DNA of 64,000 bases from Aristolochia californica (GCA_029961685.1 JARWKL010000009.1:28273208-28337207), one strand, 5' to 3'; shown: positions 21,401 through 32,630, counted from the stretch's first letter. The notes: generated by a model not told the origin, from the letters alone. Numbers and translations: made by a program.

Positions 21401-24187
21401 AGAGGTTGCGCCGCTGCAAAGAACTGAGAGTGGAAAGCCTGTCCTTAGAGCCCACAAGGCTGGGAAGTTTCAAAAGGTATGTACTTCTGCGCATAACTTG
21501 CTGGGACTCTGTTCATCTTGTTAGCCTTGATGAACAATATTAACTCATTAGGCTTTTTCTTCTCTTTTTTGCAGAGTGAAAGTGGAGAATTTGCAGAGAA
21601 ACTCTTTGGGGAGCTGAGGACCTTGTATCATTTTATAGGTGTTTACGTAGTTGGTCTCCTTAGTTCTCTCTCCGCTGCTCTGCTTTACTTCGGTTACATC
21701 CACTTCACTCAAGCAACTCCCTCCACTGAGATTTTGGCTTTTCTCTGCATTGCCGGGGCTTTCCACTGGGTTCCGGCCGCTATGATCGCCTATGCGACAA
21801 TCTTCCTAACTATCCCTCATAATCCGGGAAGATTCGCCAGCTTTTTCGCTTTAGCTTACGGGATCCACGGTCTTATCCACATCATACTGGCTGCCATCGT
21901 CACCAGGTTTCTGTCGGGGAAAGAAAATTCGCAACAGAGCCACTCCAGGACCTGGCTGCGACACCGCATTACCGCCTCCTGTCACCTCCGGTTTGCCAGT
22001 CTCCTCTCTGGAACAGAAGCGTTTTGTGTGTATTTGCGCCTTTTGGGAGCCAAAATTGGTCGTCACTGTTCAATCAGAGCAATCAATCCAGTCACAGACC
22101 CAACGCTAATTTCTATAGGCAATGGCGTTCATCTTGGCGATTTCAGCCGGCTCGTTCCAGGATTTTATTCATCTGATGGATACGTTTCCAGGGAAATTGT
22201 GGTGGACGAGAATTCGGTCGTGGGGAGTCAGAGCATCATACTCTCTGGTTCCATCGTTCAGAAAGATGTCGTTCTCGGCGCGCTCTCTGTTGCCCCTACA
22301 GACTCAGTTCTCCAAAGTGGTGGAGTTTATGTTGGATCCCAGACTCCTATCATGGTCAAGAACATATTCCACGCCTTGGACGAGAGGATCGAAGAGATGG
22401 ATCCCAAATACAGGAAGATCGTCGGGAACCTCGCCGGTAACTTGGCCATCACGACGATGAAGGTGAAGTCCAGGTACTTCCACCGGATCGGAGTGAGCGG
22501 GAGAGGGGTTCTCAAACTGTTTGACGATTTGCGTGGGTTGCCTGATCACAAGATGTTTCGCCCCGGAAAGACTTATCCGATCTTAGTCCGGCATAGTAAC
22601 AGCTTGAGTGCAGACGACGACGCGAGGATAGACGCCCGGGGGGCCGCTGTCCGGATATTATCGGATGACGATAACCAGTCACCGCTGCTCGATTTGACGC
22701 TGAAGACGGGCAAAGCATTCTATGCTCGCACAATTGCAGATTTCGCGACGTGGTTGATATGTGGGCTCCCTGCAAGGGAGGAGTTCGTGAAGCGAGCCCC
22801 TCATGTCCGTGATGCAGTCTGGGGCTCCCTTCGGCTGACGGATTCGTATACGCAGCTGCATTACTACTCGAACGTAGTCCGGCTCCTCCGCTGCTCGGAC
22901 GGGCAGGAGATGTACGTGAAATTCAAGCTGCGGCCGCTGGATGAGAGCATTGGTGAAAATTCCGGTGAGGTGGAGCCTACAGGGATACTCCCGCCGGAAA
23001 CCGGGGCTATTCCGAGATTTGAGAAAGATGCACGGCCTCTTCTCTTCCTTGCCGATGATTTCCAGAGACGTGTCAATTCCTCCGGTGGGGTAAAATATGT
23101 GTTCCAGCTACAATTCCGACCGGTTCCAAGCGACGAAGCCGATCGAGACCGTGCTCTGGACTGCACAAGGCCCTGGGATGAGGTTGAGTTCCCTTTTGTT
23201 GACGTGGGATTGATTACCATAGACAGAAACCTGAGCAGTGAAGAATCGGAAAGGCTGGAGTTCAATCCGTTTCTGAGGTCTCACGAGGTGGACATCCTCC
23301 GAGCAACATCCTGCTCGCAGAGCGCGTCAATTGATCATGGGCGCTCCCTAATTTACGAGATCTGTCAGCATCTACGCAACGGGGAGCCACTTCCCGCTGC
23401 CTGGCGAGCATTCCTGGATCAGTCCGACGTGAAAGTCGACATCTCCGGCTGTCCAATGGCAGCTGCATCCGCCGAGGCGCTGGTGCAAGAGAAGAAGCTT
23501 GATACCAGAAAAGTGACACTCGAAAGGAAGTGGTATCAAAACGTATGGGTCACCTTGTTCCAGCCTCTTCTACAGACGCTGCTGCCTTATTTCCTGTTGG
23601 GGCTGGCCATATTTGGCCCCCTGAAATGGCTTATTTTCATGAAGGAGAGGGAGCTGCTTCCATTACAGTGCTTGGTCCCCTTCTTTTGGCTCTTCTCAGG
23701 GATTTTAGTTTCTCTGATCTGCGTCTTGGCGAAGTGGGTTTTGGTGGGGAAGAAAAAGGAAAACGAGACGGTGACGATATGGAGCAAGGAGGTGTTCATG
23801 GACACCATATGGCAGGCGTTGAGGACGGTAGCAGGGGATTATTTCATGGAGATGACATGCGGGTCTGGCTTGTTTACAGTGTGGATGAAGCTGATGGGGT
23901 TGGAAATAGAGTGGGAGAATGGATGCTACGTTGATAGCATGGGGGTCATGTTGAACCCAGAGATGGTGGAGATGGAGAGGGACGGATGCGTCGGAAGGGA
24001 GGCCGTGCTTTTTGGGCACATCTACGAGGGGGAAGGAGGGAAGGTGAAGTTCGGGAAGGTGAGGATCGGAGAGAGTGGGTTCGTGGGGAGCAGGGCCGTC
24101 TGTATGCCCGGCGTTACAGTGGAATCTGGCGGGAGCTTGGACGCCCTCACGCTTGCTATGAAGGAAGAGACTGTTCGATCAAGGTGA
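16657..24187 (+). CDS. Fused membrane megaenzyme: FAD oxidase - acyl-AMP ligase - acyl carrier - hexapeptide/catalase-like regions
   Basis: I join seven exons: 16657-16858, 16951-17153, 17238-17682, 17774-18136, 18235-18413, 18495-21476 and 21575-24187. Every junction is GT-AG and keeps the frame, giving 2,328 residues. The ATG at 18471 is not a start: it lies in the intron 18414-18494, and joining at 18495 gives FPYVK|RLLPVV without a break. Order: FAD domain (1-464), adenylation domain (about 480-1085), carrier domain (Ser1157), membrane segments with hexapeptide repeats (1230-1735), a catalase-like domain (about 1745-2095), then more membrane segments and a last hexapeptide region. I recall unannotated plant proteins called AMP-dependent synthetase with similar size, so the fusion may be widespread, but I know of no assigned function. 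No stop or frameshift is seen; it looks functional. Confidence 0.85.
18540..20357 (+). other. Domain 2: fatty-acyl-AMP-ligase-like adenylation domain
   Basis: The ATP-binding loop is FTSGSTGDAKGV (residues 683-694). SWLPQYHDMGLIGG (residues 722-735) is the form typical of FAAL/FadD32-like enzymes and of the DIP2 group, rather than of acyl-CoA synthetases. GYGLAEN at 837-843 is the A5 motif, TGDLGRI and GRIKDLIIVAGRNIYSADVE form the hinge region, and KTTSGKIRR carries the A10 lysine (Lys1061). All expected catalytic motifs are present. The family makes acyl-adenylates and passes the acyl group to a carrier protein, which follows directly. Whether the substrate is a fatty acid or another carboxylic acid is inferred. 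Confidence 0.88.
20445..20690 (+). other. Domain 3: acyl/peptidyl carrier domain
   Basis: About 80 residues with the phosphopantetheine site SYGIDSIGVVRAAQKL; the modified serine would be Ser1157. The following helix (GVPVGAVDIFTATCIADL) matches the usual carrier helix. It sits right after the adenylation domain, so loading in cis is expected. A phosphopantetheinyl transferase encoded elsewhere would be needed. Confidence 0.9.
20790..22405 (+). other. Domain 4: membrane segments with two hexapeptide-repeat regions
   Basis: Hydrophobic segments fall at about residues 1231-1255 and 1275-1305. They are followed by a hexapeptide stretch (LGARIGSSVLLD, LVLIGDGAVVAEG, VKIGRNSSVGPYAVI). After the intron come three more hydrophobic segments (about 1480-1590) and a second hexapeptide stretch (GAKIGRHCSI, ISIGNGVHLGD, ENSVVGSQSII). 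This alternation of membrane and left-handed-beta-helix parts is the layout of the C-terminal region of bacterial Pls-type single-module synthetases (TIGR02353-like), such as epsilon-poly-lysine synthetase. The comparison is from memory. Confidence 0.75.
22433..23485 (+). other. Domain 5: catalase-fold haem domain (putative)
   Basis: Several catalase landmarks occur in order. RYFHRIGVSGRG has a distal-type His1761. ILVRHSN and DARGAAVRIL parallel the ARFS and RGFA blocks of catalases. GQEMYVKFKLRP parallels the catalase YVKFHF block. CTRPWDEVEFPFVDVGLITIDRN and EFNPF parallel the blocks before the proximal site, and GRSLIYE gives RxxxY with Tyr2052. His-to-Tyr spacing is 291 residues, close to the roughly 283 of catalases. 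The usual distal Asn is not evident. Relatives include true catalases and catalase-related allene oxide synthase/hydroperoxide lyases, so lipid hydroperoxide chemistry is possible. Confidence 0.7.
23530..24187 (+). other. Domain 6: C-terminal membrane segments and third hexapeptide region
   Basis: Two strong hydrophobic segments (LLPYFLLGLAIFGPL and LVPFFWLFSGILVSLICVL, about residues 2128-2185) are followed by a soluble tail with hexapeptide phrases (MGLEIEWENGCYVD, VKFGKVRIGESGFVGSRAV, MPGVTVESGGSL). This mirrors the end of Pls-type proteins. The stop is at 24185-24187; the coding region ends SR. Confidence 0.75.
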
Positions 24188-24600
24188 ACAGGATTCAAAG
24201 ATGCGAGCGGCCCTTGCTGGGTTCTATCTCATAAATAGCATTGCTGGTATAGTTAATAAATCAATGGAGTGACTAAACTCTTCTGGATATGGATTCGATT
24301 TCAGAATCCTGAGAACTGAAAAGGAAGTAATGTTTGAAAATACTGAATAGGCAAACAACCTTTCTTATAACTGAGTCTGCTCAATGTTTTCTTTCTTACG
24401 TTTGATATGGATTCGAGTAACCATGAATTGCCTAACCTTTTCATTCCAGGCTCTCTGCGGATACAACCAAGGGAGAGTCCGAGAAGATGACTGAGGTGTG
24501 TCGACGGTGATCGGAAAAAAATAGTTACCGATCAATAGATAATGACATGAACTAATTTATAACAAATAAATATTATTCAAGTGATTGTACAATAATATTA
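24188..24600. other. 3' flank of the fused gene
   Basis: Probable 3' UTR, with several TAATAAA-like words (for example gttaataaatcaa at about 24250). No gene is seen. Confidence 0.45.
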
Positions 24601-24860
24601 TCTTTCGTTGAATTTATGCAAAAGAAAAAAACTTCATTAACTTATTTTAATCTGAGTATATGAACCCATCTTTATAATAGAAGAAAATAGTAGAGTCCAA
24701 TTACAATTAAACTACTATTGTCCCAATTATACCTCAAACTTTAACACTAAAGATGAGTCCTAACATAATTAAATAACTCACCATAAATAAAAGACTAATA
24801 TAACTAAAACACCTTTAAACTGATACTCTTGTAAACCTCGCTTCCTCCTCTTGAAGACAA
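24600..24860 (-). repeat. Fragment of a copia LTR
   Basis: tagagtccaattacaatta, aataactcaccataaataaaagactaatataac and acacctttaaact match, in order, the LTR-like blocks at 32730-32860 and 35706-35810. No second LTR or internal domain is adjacent, so it is a solo or truncated LTR of the family that is nested inside the larger copia element. Confidence 0.65.
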
Positions 24861-24939
24861 CTCATGCCAACATCTTCCTCATTTTATTCCTCTTTTTCTT
24901 TCTTTTCCATATTCATCCTCTACTTCTAGCATTTCTTAC

Positions 24940-26650
24940 TCATCTTCATTCTCTACCCTCCAAATCAGCATAGGTGTCGTCCGGAAGAATATCCAACCTA
25001 GCTAACGGCCCAACATAATCATCCCCGTGGACAACATGAATTTTATCATTTGACAATTGTCGTTGGAAAGCATTTGTTTTGTCAATAATGCTTATAAATT
25101 GCTCTACGACATCAAATACGTTTATCATAACCACATGTTGAATTGCATGCCATGAAACTATATTTTAAGGATTATCTGTTTAAAAAACTTGTTCCACTCA
25201 AAATGCTAGAGTAAATGGATTGTCATTGTACCATGTGCGTGAGGTATTGAGACCCATGAATCACTTATCAGTTTTGATACCTTATTTTTTATTGTTTACA
25301 TTTAACCACTTGCACTTGACCATGTATATGAAATTATTTCCCAAGTATTGTAGCTCTATTGTATATGTCATTGCCCCATAATAATCAAGGTAATTATCCT
25401 TGTAATACCCCTTGAAAATGACACATTTGTTTTGAGTCTCTCCAACTTATTTTGAGTTGCTTGATGTTAAATTGAATGTCATTTATAATGCAACTTGAGT
25501 AGTAGCTGCATAATATGGGCTAATACCAAGACTATATGTGTCCCTATGTATGTTTAGTTGGTCATAATCCATTAAAGTTTTGACATGTAATATACAATAA
25601 CATTAATATAACTATCACACTCTAATTAACCCAAAATCCTCAATGCACCGAACTAACCTTTTGCGTAAACAAGTCGACAAACTCATCTTCATGCCATTGG
25701 TTAACAAAAATAGTAAGTTATTGAAACTCTCAATCTCCAATTAAACTTACATGAGGAAATTTTAAAATAATAATTACAAGATGTATTATTTAATCTTGTC
25801 ATAGTTATTTAGTACAACTTACATCATTTTCATATATAAGATTGGTTCTATAATTAATTCGTTTCTTTCCACATAGCTCACAGGCAGTGTGGCCAAAAAG
25901 CAAACTTGTATCATTTTCATATATAAGATTGGTTCTATAATTAATTCGTTCATCTCCACTTAGCTGGTAGGTGGTGTGGGCACAAAGCAATAGTTTATTT
26001 TTTAGGCAATCGACATCTCCATAATAATCCCAATTGGCATGCTTGAATAATATTTTAACAATATCTAGTTACATGGAACAAAATATCAAAGCTTCACTAT
26101 CAATATGTGCCTCTAAAATTTAACTTTTAGACAAGTTTTATATCATATGTATTTTTAAATTTGCAAAGAAACCTATTCTACAATCATGAATTAACCCAAA
26201 AATAGAATACCACATGAAATATTTAGTCGAATAAAGTTTATGATAATTTACCTTTCAATTAGGTACATTCATTGATATTTTACAGGACCTGAATATGTAC
26301 TAGATGAACCACTAGATTGACCATCACCTAAAAAAATGATGGTTGAAAGATCTTTTCCAACTTACATAAAATTAGCATGATGTCAATCTCTAGTTTCTTT
26401 AGCATATCAAATTTCACCATTTCGGAGCACAACACTTTGAAAAATAATCCCGTCTCAATATTTAGAGTGAATATGTTGTTGGATAGATAACCACATAATA
26501 CCACAAGAAACAAGCATTGCACCATCATATGACAATCATGATTATTTAAACCTAATATATGTGAGGTGTCCACATTGACACACCTTCTTATATTTGAAGC
26601 ATATCCATATGGAAACTTAATAGTACAAAGCCAAGCGCAAAACATTTTTT
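24940..26650 (-). mobile_element. Decayed CACTA (En/Spm-type) transposon, TNP2 region
   Basis: On the reverse strand, 26645-26328 encodes NNHDCHMMVQ, then LCSEMVKFDMLKKLEIDIMLILCKLEKIFQPSFF, the DUF4218 region of CACTA TNP2-type proteins. Further along, 25440-24950 encodes in broken frames YLDYYGAMTYTIELQYLGN, KCKWLNV, NTSRTWYNDNPFTLA and WHAIQHVV, the DUF4216 region, ending in an acidic tail. Stops and frame changes occur throughout. The catalytic transposase part is absent and no CACTA terminus was found. Order and strand agree with one element. Confidence 0.75.
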
Positions 26651-26813
26651 CTATTATTTCAATATTGTGTACGACACAAAGGGCATCTAAACCAAATCAC
26701 TGTTTCTTCTCAAGTGCAGTTTCTTTCTTATCCCCTTCTCTTCTAGGTCAAACCTAGCTTCTATTGAGTCCTTCGATTGACTAGGAAGGTTCAAGATTGT
26801 GCCTATTTCAGTC

Positions 26814-28654
26814 TAGGGGTGGCATCGAGTCGAGCCGTGCTCGAATCTGCATATATTCAAATTGGGTTGATTTAAATACTTCGAACTCGAGCTCGAGCCT
26901 AAAATTGGAATTGAGCTTAATAATTTTCACCAAGTTCGAGCTTGAACTCGGCTCGAGTTCTAACTTACATTTAAAATTGCGCATAAAATAAATGTCTCAA
27001 TTTGGGTACTGGATTTTGTGGGCCTTGGAGGTTCATCCACTCGAAGTGCCAAGTCAAGGTCCATGCACCCCAATGAAAGGACAATTTTCTCCTTCCAATT
27101 AGTATAATTGTTTCCATTTAGAGGAATAATGTAGGAGGAATCAAAATTTGGAACATATAAAGTTTGAACAACTTCAAAATAAACAAAAAAAACTTACTAA
27201 AACATACAATGAAGCCAAATATTGAATATTTACCCATGTAAATAATTTCAAACAAATAAATAAACATGTCATTATAATCTTTCCTGTGGGATTAGATTAT
27301 AACACATAAGCGAATCACTTTAGACTGGATTAAAATATTTTTTGTAAAATAATTTTCTAGGCCTGTGGGTAACTAGAATTTATTTATTTTTTTGAAGTAT
27401 TTTTATCCCTTCCTAATTAATCACTTAAATATAACATTTACCCTATGGGGTTAAATTATTAATATCTCCATAACTAATCTTAATTTTTATGTCATGAACT
27501 TTAAGTGACTAAGTTTAATGTCACTAGACATTTTCTTAATTAAGAATATTGTGACTATTACTCAATAATTCAAAAATAAAAAAAATATGACATGAAAATA
27601 ATTGACTAAAATTGATGCCAATTATTAATTCCTTATATTTAGTTAAACCAAAAATATACATAGAAAAATAAGTATGCATAAAAGCCTAAATAAAAAATTT
27701 ATAAGAGAAAAATTATAATAAATATGCATTTCTACATTCATATTTGCATATTTGCATGTAAAATTATTTATTTCATATGAATTAAATGAGAAAAAGGCAT
27801 AAAAATAAATATACTGATTTTCTAGTTATTTAAATATCTATTAAATGTATCCCATGATGACACTCAAGGTGAGATGGCTTACAGATAATTTCCTTAAAAT
27901 TTAAGGTAAGGGCATGGGTTTTATTCCCACACTGAACAAATTTTTTTTTCTTAGGATTTCAGAGTCAACCCTACGCTAGCCTCCATCACCACCTCAACGC
28001 CAACGCACCCAACAAACAGAAATTTCCTCCACAAAATTTGAACTCGTAGAGCCAAGAATGCACAATGGAGGTTCCATCGTAGGAGTCCTCAACAAACTCC
28101 CATGGCTACTCCCCCTAGAAAGATGTTTCTCCATTTTTTAAGAATCTGAACAGGTCCAAGCCCAACCTCTGCTTGCAAATAACAGGGAACAAAAATTTCC
28201 TTCACAAAATTTGAATTTTTATTCGTTATGTTCATCCCATCACTCACAATTTCTCCGATCGTGATGCATGACGGATGACACACAGGGAAATCTGTGACCA
28301 TCGACATCATGAACAATGCTCAACCAATCACAGCGACTGTCTCAGTCGAGGATCGACTGTGCCAGGAAGTTGGGTCCGTCGATAGGTCTATGTCAGCACG
28401 ATGGAAAGGCAGGTTGCTTTCGTTGAAAATTTCGGAGATGGAAAAGTTTGGTGTCCGCTCTCGACTCCTGACCATAGGTTTAAGTAAACGAGTTGGTTCT
28501 CGATCTCGTGAACCGAACCGGGCTTCGTTCGTGTTTGGATCGTTTACTTAAACGAGTCAGAAACCCAATCTCGAATTCAACTCAAGGTTGGATTTATTCG
28601 AATCGAACCGAGCTTGAGATGTTCACTAACCGGCTCGGTTCGATGCCACCCCTA
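26814..28654. mobile_element. Non-autonomous hAT-type element with perfect 15-bp inverted termini
   Basis: taggggtggcatcga at 26814-26828 is the exact reverse complement of tcgatgccaccccta at 28640-28654. Inside each end are GAGCTCG/GGTTCG-rich subterminal repeats (26835-26960 and 28480-28630), like the hAT arm at 880-1031. No transposase is encoded; the middle is AT-rich. No 8-bp target duplication is clear from the flanks (tttcagtc and tgtcacaa), so the insertion is old or has been rearranged. Confidence 0.6.
27855..27950 (+). repeat. SINE-like tRNA-derived fragment
   Basis: aaggtgagatggctta resembles an A box, and catgggttttattcccac resembles a B box followed by a T-rich tail (27940-27950). 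The spacing is about 45 bp. This fits the head of a degenerate plant SINE inside the hAT-type element. It is judged from motifs only. Confidence 0.3.
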
Positions 28655-29785
28655 TGTCACAATTTTTTTTTCTCACAATGCATAACATTCAAAATTTTGC
28701 CTCAGTCTCAACTTCGACCAATAACATAGCTAAAAAAATGTTCTTCTTCTTCTAGTTCAACTCGACAAGAGATCATTTTTGTTTCCATTGGTTCGAATTT
28801 TGTCATATGCCATATAGAAGATATCCTATAGTTGTCTCTTGATGTCACTACTCATAGCTGAACCAGGGGGGGGGGGGGTGTCGGTGTTCTTGTTTACTGT
28901 CAAACTTTCTATTGCTTTGCCACCTATGGTGAATGGGTAGGAGGTGAAGATGACCCATATTGCATTTCGTTTTGAGAGAAATATAAGTTGGAAAAGTATT
29001 TATGGTCCAAAGAAGTGTAGTGTGCATTCTAAAAACTTCTCTTGAAAACGTATCAAAAGCTTGTACTCATTCCTCCCATAACTCCAACGCATCTACTAAT
29101 GAGCATAAATAAACATCAATATCATTATTCGACGACTTCAACAAAGAAATTAGGAAGCTTATCATGAACTAATTATCTTTCATACACTAACATGAAGGTA
29201 AATTATATGAAATCAACACCATGACTATATGTCATAAGAAGTACTCTTATTGATGAACATGTTAAAAACAATCTCTAGCGAGTCTCAAACGTACATATTT
29301 GTGAGTTTGCAACAAACCACATGTACTCTTAAATTCACCCACAACGTGGATTTTTTTGGATGCTTAATGTATTTCCTTCATCTACATGTATCTCGGTATG
29401 CCATTTGATATGCTTAGTTATTTCTTTTTATGTAAACAACCATTGATGCAATGGCTTAAGTGGGAAATAACACAAAACTTTGTAAGGAAATGGTTTCTAT
29501 TTGTGCTTGATTGCACGTACCTCGACTGAACACATTGTGATCATTTGTCCTCCTTATCGTATTCCTTTTAAAACAAGACAATCATTTTGACTCATGTGTA
29601 TCTTATTATAATGAAATCCCAACTCACATCCATGCCGATACTCTTGAGCCAACTTGTGGTGGCCTCCTTGCCAGTTGTTTCTTTTTTAATCCAATGGCCT
29701 CTCCATTTGGCTAAGCCAAATTTGCTTATCTTTGTCTCACTAATCGACAATTTCTTCATCATTTTGACACTTTTCTTATTGATGA

Positions 29786-30835
29786 GGTCTACTCTTAGGG
29801 AGGGTTAGTTCATATGTTTCTATTACGAGTAACTCAGTTCATTATCAAACATGTTTTTTAATTTTTAATTATATATATTATTAATAATCTATCTTATGTT
29901 ATTAATAAAATAAGTTATTTATTTATTATATTCATTAATTTTATTACTATATTAAATTAAACATTTAAGACTGGTAATTAAAATATTATTAAAGTAAGCA
30001 TTTGATCAATTATTTTGGTTTAATTATCCCATTTTATAATTAATTAAACTAATCATTTTTAATTTTGAGGAAATATATTATTAACTAATACTAGGTAAAA
30101 ATCCATCTTGTGTTATTAATAAAATAGTATTTTTATTTATTCATTATATTCATTTTTAATTACTATATTAAATTAGTGATTTAATAGTGGTAATTAATAT
30201 ATTGTTAAAGTAAGCATTTGATCAATTGTTTTGGTTTAATTATCCCATTTTTATAACTAATTAAACCAATGGTTTTAAATTTAGTGGAAATATATTATTA
30301 ATTAATAACACATAAAAATATATCTTGTATTATTGATAAAATAATATATTTATTTATTATATTATATTCTTTTTTATTACTGTATTAAATTAGTGATTTA
30401 AGAGTGGTAATTAAAATATATTTCATGTTATTAATAAATAAATAAATTTATTTATTATATTTATTTTATGTTATTTTTTTATAATTAACCTGTGCACAGT
30501 TAATTGTCACACGTAATTATTGTATTAATTTAATATATTATTTAATTAATTAGTATATTAATATATTTTAATTCTTCATTAAATTGCTTATTAGTGTAGT
30601 TACCATGTTTGTTTTGGTTAATTATCTGATTAGGTATATATGTTCTATTTAAGTATATTAGAATAACTTACTCATTTTCTTGTTTTAGCTATATTTTTCA
30701 TTTTGAGGCACTAACACTAGAAATCGTTTTCCAGTGTACTTGAACTCATCTACTCTAACACCAACTTTTACTTGAACTTGTTCACTTGAATTTGAATTTG
30801 AACTTGAAGTTGAATCAAATGTGGACTAACACCCC
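29786..30835 (+). mobile_element. 3' end of a PIF/Harbinger-like element (copy C)
   Basis: attacgagtaactcagttcatt, tttggttaattatctgattagg, ttctatttaagtatatta, ggcactaacactag and acttgaactcatctac occur in the same order in the element at 60930-61690. The end, gtggactaacacc plus a C run at 30827-30856, is the inverted form of the g-gttagtccaca start of those elements. The transposase part is missing. The homology is clear; the superfamily is assigned through the transposase scrap in copy A. Confidence 0.6.
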
Positions 30836-31260
30836 CCCCCCCCCCCCCCCCCCCCCATTAGAGGAGGATGGGGGTGAATTTTTTAGCAAATGGTAAACCA
30901 TCGGCTCTTGACCTCAAAGTTATGTCCATCATCCGACTGACCATAAAATACCCTAAATTTGGATGAACCCTCTGAGTGATGTCGAGGTCAACCTAGAAAA
31001 AGTTCCTTTCCTTGGATTGAGAAAATGGGTGACTATCTCTATGATGACCCGTTGTTCCATACTTAGGTCTTTGATCTTCACTTCATATGAACTCCCCACT
31101 GTTTGGCTAGATACAATCTAAATATTGTCTTGAATATTTTGGGGACGGTCCTCGTGGAGGTTCAACGTCCAATTTTCTTTTATATATCTTGTGATCCCCA
31201 TGACAATTGTTCCTAATATTCGTTGAGATCACTAGAGTGTAAGGAGATGGTGGTCTTCTT

Positions 31261-31672
31261 TGTTAGATTTAGGATCCCATGATAAGGTCCTCGACCAAAG
31301 TGGTAAGAGAGGAGATGAAGAAGAAGAGGAGAAGAAGGGAGAGGAAGAATGAAGAAAAGAGGAAAAAGAGAGATGAAGCTCGAGAGAGAAGGGAGAAAGG
31401 CTAGGGACGAATTTGAGAGAAGCGGGGAAGACTTAATGATCCACCCCTTACCTTGAGCTTGTATTTAGAGTTTATGAGAGAATGTTACAATGACTACAAT
31501 GCCAGTAGGGCTACAAACTTTCAAAAAGAAAAGACATAAGTAGATATTCACCATTTTACACAATTAGACCTTTGTGCCATCCTTTTGAGAAGAGCACTTA
31601 ATTATCCTTTGTGCCACCTCCTTGACGTTGGCATGCATATTACCTTAATGCCACATGAGGTATCTTCCAATA
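31261..31672 (-). repeat. 3' LTR of the outer copia element
   Basis: About 412 bp, homologous to 39540-40008 throughout (gattatttaggat-type start, a GA-rich central block, acataagtagata, ttaccttaatgccac). The polypurine-like tract agcttgaagagg (reverse strand of about 31674-31686) sits just inside. Confidence 0.85.
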
Positions 31673-31813
31673 TTCCTCTTCAAGCTGGAAGCGGATAAAA
31701 CATTATAGATACCCAGGTTGCCGCATATAGTGGTCAAGATCTTGAATGTGACTAATTTTGTATGAATGTTTGCCACTTTCCCTTGTGATGAAACATGAGT
31801 AAGAGATAAGATA

Positions 31814-32047
31814 TCAGCCTGAAATTTCTTCCATATAAAATGGCAGTCTACCTCTATGTGTTTTTATCCTATCATGGAATACATGATTTGAAATTATATG
31901 AATGGCCGTCTGGTTATCACAGTATAATTCCATAGAAGTTCCTTTATATAAACCCAATTTAGTAAGAAGGGATATGATCCATAGGAGCCCACTGATTGTG
32001 TAGGCCATAACTCCGCACTCTGCCTCTGCATTAGACCTTGAAACCAC
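31814..32047 (-). pseudogene. Copia RNase H fragment of the outer element
   Basis: The peptide has SNAEAECGVMAY, LWIISLLTKLGL and ELYCDNQTAIHIISNHVFHDRIKTH, the RNase H core of copia polyproteins, including the YCDNQ motif. A stop follows soon, and the C-terminal part is out of frame. Confidence 0.85.
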
Positions 32048-32183
32048 ATTCTAATTTTTGCTACTCCATGTAACTAGGTTACCTCCAACTAAGGTACAAT
32101 ACCCCAAAGTGGACTTCCTGTCATCGGGTGACCCAACCCAATTTGCATATGAGAAACCTTCTAAGTTGTAATGACCATGATTC

Positions 32184-32630
32184 TTATAGAGAAGCTCTTT
32201 TTCCGTAGCTCATTTTTAAGTATCTTAGTGTCCTCTCCAAGGCTTGCCAATGGGTAGGTTGTGGTTTATACATATAATGACTCACCACACTTACTGCATA
32301 TGATATATCTAGTCTGGTCACCATGAGGTAGATAAGCTTTCCCAAAAGCATATGATATTTACCTATGTCAACATCTTCTCCAAAGCTTGCACATAGCGTT
32401 ACATTAGCATCTATAGAGGTATCTGCATGTCGACTCCCCATCATCCCTATGTCTTCTAGTATATCCAAAACATACTTTCTCTGAGATAATACAACCCCAT
32501 GCTTGGATTGGAATACATCAATTCCCAGAAAATATTTAAGAAGTCCAAGATCTTTGGTTTTAAAATTTTGGCATATCTTCTCTTTGACTACTAGAATTAC
32601 TTTCCCTTTTAAGGTATCTTGATGAAGACA
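32184..32630 (-). pseudogene. Copia reverse transcriptase, C-terminal half
   Basis: It encodes QNFKTKDLGLLKYFLGIDV, LSQRKYVLDILEDIGM and YHMLLGKLIYLMVTRLDISYAVSVVSHYM, the region downstream of the catalytic motif. It is cut off at about 32630 by the nested element, whose other side meets the first half at about 35920-36436. Confidence 0.85.

Noticed and set aside
18471..21524. Separate gene starting at ATG 18471 and ending at 21524
   Set aside because: The ATG is inside an intron and the stop lies just past a good donor at 21477. The frame joins smoothly to exons on both sides.
21518..24187. Independent 889-residue gene starting at 21518
   Set aside because: The first 57 bases are the 3' part of an intron with a polypyrimidine tract and a GCAG acceptor at 21574; the frame continues exon 6.
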